From Lumbricus rubellus (Eukaryota > Annelida > Clitellata > Crassiclitellata > Lumbricidae), in assembly GCA_945859605.1 (NCBI GenBank), contig OX243828.1, forward strand, positions 19,182,381 through 19,246,380: a stretch of 64,000 nucleotides of DNA. The letters are read 5' to 3'. Below, piece by piece: positions 9,970 to 38,875 of the stretch. How positions within the stretch are numbered: the stretch's first letter is position 1; every line of letters begins with the position of its first letter. The position numbers and the translations under genes are program-made. Below the pieces are notes generated by a model. That model worked only from the letters and a program-made list of their open reading frames with translations, was not told the DNA's origin and ran no database searches.

Positions 9970-10487
9970 TGTCAGCTAATTTAATCAGTGCACGCCGATT
10001 GTCGTACAGCGACGTAAGTAGGCCAGGTGCAAATTGCCGCGCGGCGTCTGCACAGGTGATTGTCTGGACAGCACGTGACGTCTAGACGAGCGTACGTTAA
10101 TTGTACAAGAAGGGAGTGGAAGTGAAGAAGGAGAGTTGCGTGTTGAGAGCCGTTGAGATAGGCTGTAAGAGTTGTTGTTGAGTTGCGATAGAGTAGACTG
10201 ATGAAGATAGTCGTCGTGTAGTTGTTATGATAACGCAAGTGTAGTCATTGTTGTGTTGTTGCTGATCGTTTTACTTTACATCGGATTTTGGAGTATAATA
10301 AGAAGACTTAAACACGTCGTCGTTGTTGGTTACAAAACAGTGAAAGTCTGTAGATTCTTTACCTAGCCATTTAGCTAATGAAACAGTTATCTAGGGATAG
10401 GCCTACGCTACCACGAACTTATACGAAGAAGCTTCCGAAGAGACTGAAGGTCACACGTAGAGAAGAAGAGGGAAAAGACTTGTGACA
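9970..10487 (+). repeat. Right LTR (518 bp)
   Basis: Same length and, by eye, same sequence as 4336-4853. It is followed by GGTAT. Confidence 0.95.
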
Positions 10488-10492
10488 GGTAT
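10488..10492 (+). repeat. Target-site duplication, right copy (GGTAT)
   Basis: Matches 4331-4335. Confidence 0.92.
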
Positions 10493-10536
10493 AACACCGC
10501 TTTCACAGTTCACCTTATTTCCCGAACTACACTCGT

Positions 10537-10757
10537 GAGGCGCGGTGGTGTAGTGTGTATGTTAGCTGCTTTGCAGCCGGAGGGTTGCAGGTTCGAATCC
10601 ACCTCAAGTCGCCGTGTAGGAACCTTGAGCAAGTCCTCACTCACAATTGCTCAGCGCTTCGGCGTGAAACGGCGATTCAGTGTCCGCGCTGTAGTCGGGA
10701 GCGCCTCTGAGTGGAAAGCTTGTTGGGGCGCTATAACAAGTGTGCTCACACATACAT
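10537..10757 (+). mobile_element. tRNA-derived SINE, near full length
   Basis: The 5' part is tRNA-like: a GGTGGTGTAGTGTG A-box region and a perfect B box GGTTCGAATCC at 10590-10600. A body shared by many copies follows (ACCTTGAGCAAGTCC, CAATTGCTCAGCGCTTCGG) and a 3' tail GGGAGCGCCTCTGAGTGGA...GGGGCGCTATAACAAGTG. Related copies lie at 21800, 29845, 32371(-), 33153(-) and 39962. Confidence 0.88.
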
Positions 10758-10872
10758 AACCGCTTCGTGGTTATACAGGGCTTAAAGTGTGGCTGGACGG
10801 TCATGGACGGCGTCCATGCACTTATTTGGAAATCTGAATGCCGTCCTGTCACTTATTGGCCACAACAGCCTA

Positions 10873-10940
10873 GAAAGGTAAGGGACGTCCAGGCACTTCT
10901 TTTGGAAAGGTAAGGGACGTTCAGGCACTTATTTTTCCAC
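10873..10940 (+). repeat. 32-bp direct repeat, two copies
   Basis: GAAAGGTAAGGGACGTCCAG and its near copy start at 10873 and 10905. A more diverged relative precedes them. Confidence 0.75.
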
Positions 10941-11003
10941 ACTTTATGCACTGATAACACGAAAGACTAATAATGCTCTCGTCTTCGTTACAGAGATTTC
11001 AAG

Positions 11004-13848
<2,845 letters not shown>

Positions 13849-16107
13849 ACTACAAACTGTGAAATATGACTCAACAGATTCGTTTCAATTTTATCCCTAT
13901 TTTCCTTACAATCCATTCAACGTTTGTTATATTTTGATTTGTGCGCCCAGTGATCGTCGAAGTCCGAAAAACTGACCCGTATTTGCTTATGAGGACGCCA
14001 TTTTGTTCTTGGTCACGTGATGTCGCTAAACGCTTCCGATTGGACTGTCAAAACTGTGAGTTAGTTTATGACTCTTACAGAGGATTGGAAACTCCTTGTT
14101 TAACGTGTCGTGAATAGTTCGCGGCCGATAATCGGATGGGTTGGAAAAGTTCGCGTCTTCTTTGCCTGAAAAATGCATTCTGTTTATCATATCTTTTTGG
14201 AAATTCGACGATTATTGATTTATGTTTATAAAGAAAAAGATGTCTATGGAGATTTAAAACGTCATATTTAATATCAGGCGCAAAAACAAAAGCGTAAGCA
14301 GCGCGGCATATGTGGGTGTGGTGTAAATGGATATGCAATTTTATCACCCGAATCCCGCACATATGCATATAATAGTATATATGTATATATATTGGACTGC
14401 GTATAATTGGGTGTGTACGTGTATATTGTTCGATCTGGATCTTTCGCAGCCGCTAGCCTCGCAGTAGCTGTCAACAGTTAGCAGTTATAGCTCAATCATC
14501 AGCTTGAGAAGCGGTATGTTTATGTCCCGCATCAATACTGCTAAATGCAAGATGGCGGCTATTATGCAATTCAGATCTACTCTCAAACTGTATACAGGCC
14601 AAAAATATTGTTAAGTAATGCATTTATTTACAATTTGTACATACAATTACATAGTAATACATGCATGTAAGTATGTATTGCTATGTATGTTTTAAAATGC
14701 ATGCATACATACATACATACATACATACATACATACATACACACATACATGCATACATACATACATACATACATACATACACGCATACATGCATACATAC
14801 ACACATACATACATACATACAAGCACAGGTTCGCGAAGTCTTTTTAGTCTTTGTTGGACTAATGAAAAGCGCTATAGGTCTATAAAATACATGTGCAATT
14901 GTGCATGCACACAAATAAAAAGCACACGTTTGCGTTTACTCTCTATGCTTACTGCTTAGGCTGTATGAACTGTATCTAATAATATCGACCTAACCGTTAG
15001 TCGGCTAATCAATAGCTTCGCGGGCTAAAACAGGTGCGACACGACTGCATACTAGCGACATCTGTACTCTCCAAGTGTTACTCATCTCGCATGACCTAGT
15101 AACACAGCAACACATGTGTCTGAACGTACATTGCTCATCTGTATACCAACATTCACTTTAACATATTTTTCAAATTAATATAGTCAGACATACCTCTCTG
15201 TAGGCGCTATATAAATCCAGAGACAATTAGATGATGCATACTTCACAACTTAAGGATATATCACAGGAATATTTATGGATATAATTGATCATGGAGTTGT
15301 GATGATTTTGGGAAGTCAGCAGCTCATTCGGTAGCACGGGTAACAATGGCTCCACGATAATCTTGTCGCTTTTGATACGGTTTCCGCCTTTTGATTCTTA
15401 GTCCATCTTCACCTGTCAGGTAGACCACTACTTTTGATAGATTGCCGAAGGTCGTTGGCAACTCGATATATAATAGTACTACATGTACATATGCACTATA
15501 AGCTTATTATCTGCACAATTATAGAGCCAAACATAATGGTTTTCCTGCTGTGTTGATGCTGCTTGAACCCGCTGGGACGAATTAAAACGCTGAAAGATCA
15601 GATGCTGCGATTATAATTTGGCAGTTCTTGATACCATTAACTTTTCTACATGCAGTTTTAAAAATACCCGATTGGATTATATGGTTTGACCTTAGCAGCC
15701 ATGTGGGTGTTCCATACGTTTGTATGGTTCTTAGGCTACTGGCGATAGATATAACAATTATAGAGCTGTACTGAATAGACGATTATCTCTGTTAGGCCGA
15801 ATATGAATAGGCTAAGTGGACAAACTATTTGACCGAATACGATTACGAATAGTGTACAAAATAGATCTAGAAGTCAATTCAGTACATAAACTAAATGTAA
15901 ACAGTTGACAACATGTTATTTTTGCATCTTTCTGCATGCCAGTCTGTGTACACTCGCTATATATAACAGTCGCATACTTAGGCAGAAATAGAAGTGACCA
16001 CTATTCATACTCGGTTAGACAGGTAACCGCAACTATTCGGCCGAATAACGAATAGCTATTTGGTCCGCTATTCGGTCTCCAAGCGAATACGAAGCGGAAC
16101 AACCCTA
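13849..16107. other. Intergenic region, EF-hand gene to FBXO41
   Basis: This includes the 3'UTR of the EF-hand gene; an AATAAA occurs at about 14915. There is a (CATA)n tract at 14696-14820 and an AT-rich stretch at about 15770-16105 with many copies of CGAATAG/CTATTCG in both orientations, possibly a decayed DNA transposon. I see no coding exon. Confidence 0.5.
14696..14820. repeat. (CATA)n microsatellite
   Basis: About 125 bp of CATA tetramers with a few CACA and GCAT interruptions. Confidence 0.95.
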
Positions 16108-16527
16108 TCTATATATATAAAAATCTAACCGCGTTTGGCACCTGATGAAAGATCTCCGAACTTCCTTCATTGATTGCTTTCGAAACTTCACCAAAACGTT
16201 TAGTTCCAACACGGCCGGGTTTGCAGAATGCTTTTTGGCAAAAAGCGCAATCTTTTAAGCTAAAAAAGCAACTTTGCAAATTCCGCCGTTTTCAACACAT
16301 AGCCTACGCCCGTCAATAAGCCTTGCATACCAATTCGGGCATGTTTGTTCCGTAAATTTCTTTAGCGCATTTCATTACGGCCTTCGCATTTCATTACGGC
16401 CTTCTTGCTCAAGCGTTTTATGGCGTGATCCGCGTCGCCATCGCGGAGGGGAGGGGGAGGGGAGGGGGAGGGAAGGGGGAGGGGGAAGTCTTTTTTGCCA
16501 CAGCAACGCGTGGCTGGGTACAGCTAG
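16108..16527 (+). mobile_element. Non-autonomous Helitron
   Basis: It begins TCTATATATATAAAAATCTA, right after an A, and ends ACGCGTGGCTGGGTACAGCTAG, right before a T. A 5' TC, a 3' CTAG just after a short palindrome-rich GCGTGG segment, and insertion between A and T without duplication are Helitron hallmarks. Only 420 bp, with no Rep/helicase ORF. A G-rich purine tract lies inside at 16446-16490. Confidence 0.8.
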
Positions 16528-16764
16528 TAATTATAATAACAATGAACGTTGAATAAACTTTATTCCAAGAACGTTTATTCTGTTAACCACCAGTAGAAGA
16601 CGACATTCTGGATTTTTATACCTACTACTTTAACTGTCAGCTGTTTATCTCTCACAGTTGCTATATTTGGAGTACAGTAACTATTGAGGATCTATAATAG
16701 ACAGCCACATGAAGCAGGTAGAGCGATTTTCCTAAGATTTTTGACACTGTTGATAGACGACGCC

Positions 16765-32578
<15,814 letters not shown>

Positions 32579-33152
32579 TGGAGCTGCATCTATTATCTAG
32601 GCCTATGTGATGCTTCCTATCTCTTTCTACCGTGTGCTGTGCTTTTGGGCTTTGCCTCGAACTCTAGCAGTTATTCTCCGAATAATATTGTTGTAATTTT
32701 CCTTAGGTCTATTAGCGTCAGTGAGTCCTCTTACGAAATTGTTTCGAGACTCACATAGGTCTATCTGATTTTCTGTCTTTATTTGTCCACTCTCTCTCTC
32801 TCGATCTATCCTCTTCTCTTTCTGTCTGTTTGTCTTTTTGACAAACACCCAAAAGAAGGAACAGTCTAACAATTATCAGCATAGGCCCTATACTTTTCAC
32901 AATCTTGTTGTTTTCAATAGGTTTTGCTAATATTATAAAGCTTCGATTCCAATGAACAAGGCAAAGATAATTTTATTTGAGTCTCTTTCCTTTGTGTATA
33001 ATACTTAATTATGAAAAGTGCTGTAATATGCCAAACAAATTTCTTTCTAGGGTAAACGGCCTCTGTTGTCATAAGCCCTCGTCAAATCTGGATCCATCCA
33101 CTTAATCTTTGTGGTCACGGTGAAATTTATTGTGGCAAGGGGTTGAAAACTG

Positions 33153-33283
33153 CATCAGAGTTTCATGCCGAAGCGCACGAGCAATTGCGAGTTCGAGGCC
33201 CCTACGCGACGGCTTGAGGTGGATTCGAACCTGGGTGCCTCCCGCCCCAATGCATCAAATCCATCAATACACCACGATGCCCC
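33153..33283 (-). mobile_element. SINE 5' part, antisense
   Basis: The minus strand shows a head ending in a B box GGTTCGAATCC (33221-33231), then CACCTCAAGCCGTC and CAATTGCTCGTGCGCTTCGG; truncated at 33153. Confidence 0.78.
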
Positions 33284-34253
33284 ACAAATAATAATCTAGA
33301 GATGCCACGCTGTGATTTGTTGATTATAAAGGAATTTATCATCAGACTACACTGCTTCAACAACTGCATAAATCCATTTGGAACTGCATATTCTGTGCAG
33401 AACTGTATGCTAAAGAAGCCCTGGACACATAAACTGCACAGCAATCATTTCTGGAAACTGAACTTTATTGCATCATTAATAATTTGCAATTATATGGCAA
33501 TTTGCAAAAACTAATTAATCAAACGAAATACGGTCCAAAAACATGTCTTAGTCGTGCACAGATTCAAGTTGAAAAAAAATTCAAAAACCATTCAAGTCCC
33601 AAAAGAGAGAGGATTCATTCTGGAAAAAAAGAAAAAATAGACAGACAAACTTCCAAACGAACACAGCTTTCAATCACAATTTCTTTACAGCAATTTCTGC
33701 AGGTTATAATTAAATTTCTTCACAGTTCAGCGATATAATGGAGACAGAAACGACGAAATGAACGACACATTAAAACTATTCCACTTTTCGATTCGAGACA
33801 GTTCCACGCAAAATAAGCTGTACACACGCACACACGAGACCTAAACGCAAACTCCGTGCGAAGAAAATAGAACAGAAAAACGACGACGAACGAACAAAAC
33901 GCCTACAAAAAAGATCACAGATGGTGTTAAGAAAAAAACCCGCAAGAATAGAATTCCAAAAAAAGCAGAATGAAGGCTGCTGCGTCTAGATGAGTCGTCG
34001 AAGGTTTGTAGCGACAATTTTTTTAATCTAATTACATTAATCGTTTACATATCATGTCGACCGATACGAATAAAGACAAGTATTTAAACACATTTATAGA
34101 TATTAATACTCGTAATAGAAAAATCAATTAATTCCCAACTTCTTAGACCTCTCTTCTGCAGGGCAAGGCTGAGATCTAGCATAGATTGATGAGCTACACA
34201 AATGAAGCCAGACATTTAAAAATTACCAATCTGACTCGCATGACTACTAAATA

Positions 34254-34420
34254 AACACCAAAGATGTTAATGCATTCTCTTAAATTTCTTTACCAATTTA
34301 CATTATCATAAACCAAAGATGTTAATGCATTGTCTTAAATTTCTTTACCAATTTACACTATCATAAACCAAAGATGTTAATGCATTGTCTTAAATTTCTT
34401 TACCAATTTACACAATCACA
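34254..34420. repeat. 55-bp tandem repeat, three copies
   Basis: AAGATGTTAATGCATTGTCT recurs at 34261, 34316 and 34371 with almost identical context. Confidence 0.9.
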
Positions 34421-36440
34421 AAGCGATAGCTTTCCCGCACAAATTTTTTAAACACCATTTTTTTCTTTTCAATTCAAAGCAGAAATGAAATCTGGAAAAG
34501 TCCATAAACATGAAAAAAACTGAAGAGGAACTGAAAAATTTCATCAAGTCACCATTGCCTTTATTATTTTTTCTCCAAATAATCAAACCCAGTTTTTTCA
34601 GAATTCATAATATTAATTGGAAATTAATTATTTTTTTAAAACAGCACTACTGTGCAGGGCCTTCCGCTCTGTATTTCAATCAGTGTTCTTTAAAGCTGCT
34701 TCACTCAGGTGTTAAAACATCTCCACGCATCAATACTTGGCCTCAGTGACAAGTAGTATTAAAGAGCTTGGGCCCATCAATAACGACATCCGCAAACATT
34801 AAAGACAAAAGATTTTTTAATGCAGTTCCCACGCTTTGACCATCTGATTGTTCTGCTCAGAAGACAAAGACATCCACAAAGAAAATAAGAAATTAAATCA
34901 GTCACCCTCAATACATTCCAAAACAATGGAACCAAGTAAAACCATTAATATGCAACAGGTGGAGCTTAATACTTGAAAGGCGCATTAATTTAAAGGCAGA
35001 GTTAAGCAGAATCATGACTTGACAGTATCTAATTTTTCTACAATATTAAAGTCCCCAACTACCTCCCAAGACTGACCGCTGAAAAGGTATTTTAAAGCAC
35101 AAAACTAAAATAATAACAGTAACAAATATATGCCAATTTTACCACAGCAACACTACGCATAATTATGTACATGATATCTTAACGATTTCAAACTTAGTTT
35201 TAGCAGAGCAACAGTTTCAAAATCTTCAGTCTTTATCACATTGTTGTCACGCATTTGCGAGAAATGCCACGAACACCACCGACACCATCCCTTCTAAACT
35301 CTCCTTCGCCACATGTGTCGTCACCGGGTTTAGCATCGGCCTGACCACGGAAATAGCTTGTAGTATCACTTCTAAAGACGGCTGCTTCATGAACAGTTTT
35401 AACAAGAAGCCAGTTCTTAATTTTAACAGAATTTTCTCAATGGTGCCAGAAACTAATTTTATGTGTGACAAAACAGCTTTCTTTGTCAACTACATTCTAA
35501 TGCTTAATTTGCAGAAATTTCAATGGAAATATGCATTGCCCTGTACCCAAATGTATATCTATAATACGTAATATATAGCACAAGATCAAGAAAGCCCACA
35601 GTGCATAAAGAAATCTCTTACCAGGTAGACAACGCTTTTAGTAAAAGAAAATAACGGAACAATGGAAATCTGACATTAAAGAAATCAATTTAAACAACTG
35701 TAAATTTAAATTCAAGTCAAAGAAACAAGACCCTTCATTTCTGTCCCACATCACAATGCCACAAGTGGCGTTTGCCCACTCAACATATTTCACATGCGTC
35801 TCAAAAGCATTCACACATTTAGTAACAGATCTTTGGGAAATTTTAATTATTCTTGTGCATCCCTCATAGTGATAGCACAACAAAAATTTAGCTGCTAAGT
35901 TATAACGCATTAATGACAGTTGTTGAACAAATGAGAAAGAAAAAATCCACCATGCTACTCTTTGGTTTGAAATTTCAGGCACATTATATGAGAGCAATAT
36001 CTACAGAACCACAGCCACTAACGTTTGCTCACGCAGTCAATGGCATGGCCAGAAAGCCCAATAAATTAAATTTTCTGCCTCTGTAGCTAAGTGTAGAATT
36101 TTGAAGAGCATACATACATGCATGCATGGAAACGGTCTCAGAATTTAGATTTTGGTACACAGATTCAAATGAACAATCTGCTGCTATGCCACACAAGAAA
36201 CTCTAATTTAATCCGACTTCTATAGCACCATATCGCAATGAGCAAAGTTAATAAATCAGCTGATGGCACCTCAACAGTCGAAGACACGGTTCATTAGAGA
36301 AGTCTTGTCGAAATCGAAAGAAAAAAGACATTTTAAGTCAACTGCCAAATTATAATTTTGATGCTGCACAACGACATGACCTCTGCAGTCACAACCTTCA
36401 AAACATGTATGTATGTATTGTATGTTGTATTGTACTAAAA

Positions 36441-36490
36441 CATTTATAAGGTGCCTCTACTAGGGTGAACCGTTTAGAGGCGCTCCCAGT
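36441..36490 (-). repeat. SINE-tail element, antisense
   Basis: TTTATAAGGTGCCTCT...TAGAGGCGCTCCCAG is the antisense tail core; next to (TATG)n sequence. Confidence 0.5.
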
Positions 36491-36624
36491 CTGCAAGGCC
36501 ACGAGAGAAGAATTGTTTTGAGGAAAGAAAATGAGGATGGATTACCAGTTAGAAGTTGAGACCAAGTAGATGGAGACAGAGTATTCCAAATAGAGGGGCC
36601 AATTGATGTATGGGTGCGCATGCG

Positions 36625-36812
36625 TGAATGCATGTATGTATGCATGTGTGTATGTATGTATGTATGTATGTATGTATGTATGCCTGCATGCATGCATGCA
36701 TGTATGCGTTTATGCATGCATGTATGTATGTATGTATGTATGTATGTATGTATGTATGTATGTATGTATGTATGTATGTATGGATGGATGTATGTACGGA
36801 TGTATGCATGTA
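36625..36812. repeat. (ATGT)n microsatellite
   Basis: ATGT/ATGC tetramers with a GCATGCATGC stretch in the middle. Confidence 0.93.
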
Positions 36813-38314
36813 CACAACCCCAAACCTCATGAACCTCTTCCTGAAGGCTATTTCCAAAACCGACATCCGATACGGCTTGTCACATTTATCCAATGGCAAA
36901 ACTAATATCTACAGCAGTGTTCATGCTTTCGAAGAGCTTTCTGGCCAGGCCATTCTTAACATGTAGACATCTAGGTTTCTAAACAAAGACTTGCTTCGTA
37001 AAATCGTCAACGCATCCAACATCATCGTACTCATCCCATCACAGCCATTTCTCGTCAAGAATGTACAGTATCGATTAAAAAAAGTACCGGTAAACGCACA
37101 AAAATTTCTTGAATGATACGTGCACAACTGCGTATAACTTGTATGCATTATGTACAAACTCCCCAACACGCTCAGAGTCGCGCGTACAACGCACGTACCA
37201 TCAACTTTAAATGCACTCATGATTATGTACAAGAATTCATATACAGTCACACTTAAGTCCACTTGAAATCAATACTCCAGCGCATACTATATACAAGTTC
37301 AACCAACATAATTATCCACATGTCTGTCGATATTAAAGCATAATGCTTTGCCATTTACTAGTACAGTCAATAATCCAATTAATTACTATTCAAACATACA
37401 TAAAAGTTTACACACATTGGAGTCTCTTCTTAAACTAAAATCATTCTACTTTTACCCGGTGGATGAAGCCCATCTTGGATTAATCCGAAATTCTGACACA
37501 ATACCGAAACTGACCAAGAAACAACGTTTTTTTAAACGTGCAGTTGAACACAAAATGTGCAGCTATAAATGGATTTGTGCAGTTGTAGAAGCACTTTTGT
37601 ACAGTTAAAACTAGCAAAAAATGGTCATTGTCCTCCGATTGGAAGTAATTTACTATGGATGGGAAGGAAAAGGAGTTGTGCAGTTCTGAAAATTTGTTAA
37701 AAACAGCCCTGCCAAGAAAGTGGCTCTTGCCATATTGATGTCACAGTGCCGGTAAATAAGTTGGCCTACCCAACATGACGTTGTGCGAGTTTGAATTTTT
37801 TTAGATGTGCATTTATATTCTGGGTTGGAGCACCATTAGAAAATTTCCTTGAAAATTCACTACAACTGTTTGACTAGTGACTGAATAAAAAATTACAACA
37901 CTAAATTTCGTTTTCCTCGTTCGGCAAATGCATCCAAAAAATTCGGTCAACATTTCTTTTCGGGCTCATTTCAAAGTAAGCTTATCTTATTAAAGAGGTA
38001 ATCAACCAGATGTTGTTTCACGTCGAAGACTCCAATGTATTCGCATCGACAATCGTCATTATCTACACCGAATAAAACCACGTTTGTATACATGTACGTC
38101 AATGTATGTATATATAGATATATTAACAGTTAACGTTAACGCAAAAGTCTGAAGTAGCTAGCGTCACTAGGTCTAAAGATAGTTAAGCACACCGCTACGC
38201 GATAGTTCCGATTAAATCTTTGCAGACGACAACGACAATGACGAGTAAATTATTCGCACGGTCAGATATACAGATATATATCGGCAAGACAGTTTTCGCT
38301 GGATGGCAAAAACA

Positions 38315-38610
38315 ACGCTACAGTCAGCAGACGACGGGACACCAGTGTCCAGGCAGCTACGACGGAAGGGTACCAGTATCTGATCGTGGTTACGATGATG
38401 GAAACAGCAGAAATGTCCCAACGGAAGGGTACCAGCGTCCGACTGTTAATGGAGAGGTTACCGATGTCCGGGAGGGCAGGGCAGCTGCGACGGAGATGGT
38501 TCCAGCGTCTAACCGAATAGGCAATTACGGCGGAAAGTAGGGCACCAGTGTCCAGCTGAGCAGGCGGCTACGATGATGGAAAGTAGTCAGCGTCCGGGAA
38601 AGCAGAGAGC
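38315..38610. repeat. Degenerate GACGGAAGGGTACCAGTGTCC repeats
   Basis: Several drifting copies of CTACGACGGAAGGGTACCAG and CGTCCG at roughly 40-60 bp spacing, in the presumed CREBRF 3'UTR. No coding signal. Confidence 0.6.
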
Positions 38611-38777
38611 GCCACCTAGTAGAGCACAAACGAGCGCGTCGTATATTTGCAGAGCACAGATTCGCGTTTTTTGGAAATGCGAGCGACGAAAACGAGGCCG
38701 TTAACTAGGCCGGCACAAAGTTAAATAGGTCAAGCACATCCATAGAATATGCCACCGCGTCACCGACTGGTGTTCTT

Positions 38778-38875
38778 TCAGTCGTCAATGGTGACGCCAC
38801 CCGTTCGGTCGCCCTTGGCAACCTTCTGGAGCACGAGGTTGACGTAGTCGGCAGTGTGTCCAGCAACGTTCAGAG
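38778..38875 (-). CDS. CREBRF: CREBRF exon 5 (C-terminus)
   Basis: Acceptor TTTTTTCACTGCAG. Encodes TLNVAGHTADYVNLVLQKV and ends ...VTIDD with TGA at 38778-38780. Confidence 0.92.

Larger units (their letters stand above)
4336..10487 (+). mobile_element. Gmr1-like Ty3/gypsy LTR retrotransposon, RT-deficient
   Basis: A 6152-bp insertion bounded by two 518-bp LTRs (TG...CA ends) and 5-bp GGTAT duplications. In order it holds a primer-binding-site candidate, a Gag ORF with zinc knuckle and protease motif, integrase (HHCC, DD35E), a short stretch with a YVDD-like motif, an RNase H domain, a polypurine tract and the right LTR. Integrase placed before RT/RNase H is the order known from Gmr1-like Ty3/gypsy elements; typical Ty3 elements have RT-RH-INT. 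The space between integrase and RNase H is far too short for a reverse transcriptase, so this copy cannot be autonomous. I found no difference between the LTRs by eye, so the insertion is young. It sits upstream of the EF-hand gene in the same orientation. Confidence 0.93.
32579..38777. other. Convergent intergenic/UTR region between FBXO41 and CREBRF
   Basis: An AT-rich stretch that must hold both 3'UTRs. On the minus strand, AATAAA-type signals lie near 34560 and 33465, so a CREBRF 3'UTR of several kb is possible (vertebrate CREBRF also has a long 3'UTR). No coding exon recognised; open frames of up to 119 residues look random. Confidence 0.45.

Noticed and set aside
10537..10757. tRNA gene suggested by a perfect B box
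   Set aside because: The sequence does not fold as a tRNA, and several dispersed copies show it is a SINE head.
16684..16764. Upstream in-frame ATG at 16684 as the FBXO41 start
   Set aside because: The extra residues do not resemble the family, and a probable 3' splice site lies between it and 16765.
35638..35997. 119-residue minus-strand frame
   Set aside because: No motif or similarity recognised, no splice context, and it lies in AT-rich convergent intergenic/UTR sequence.
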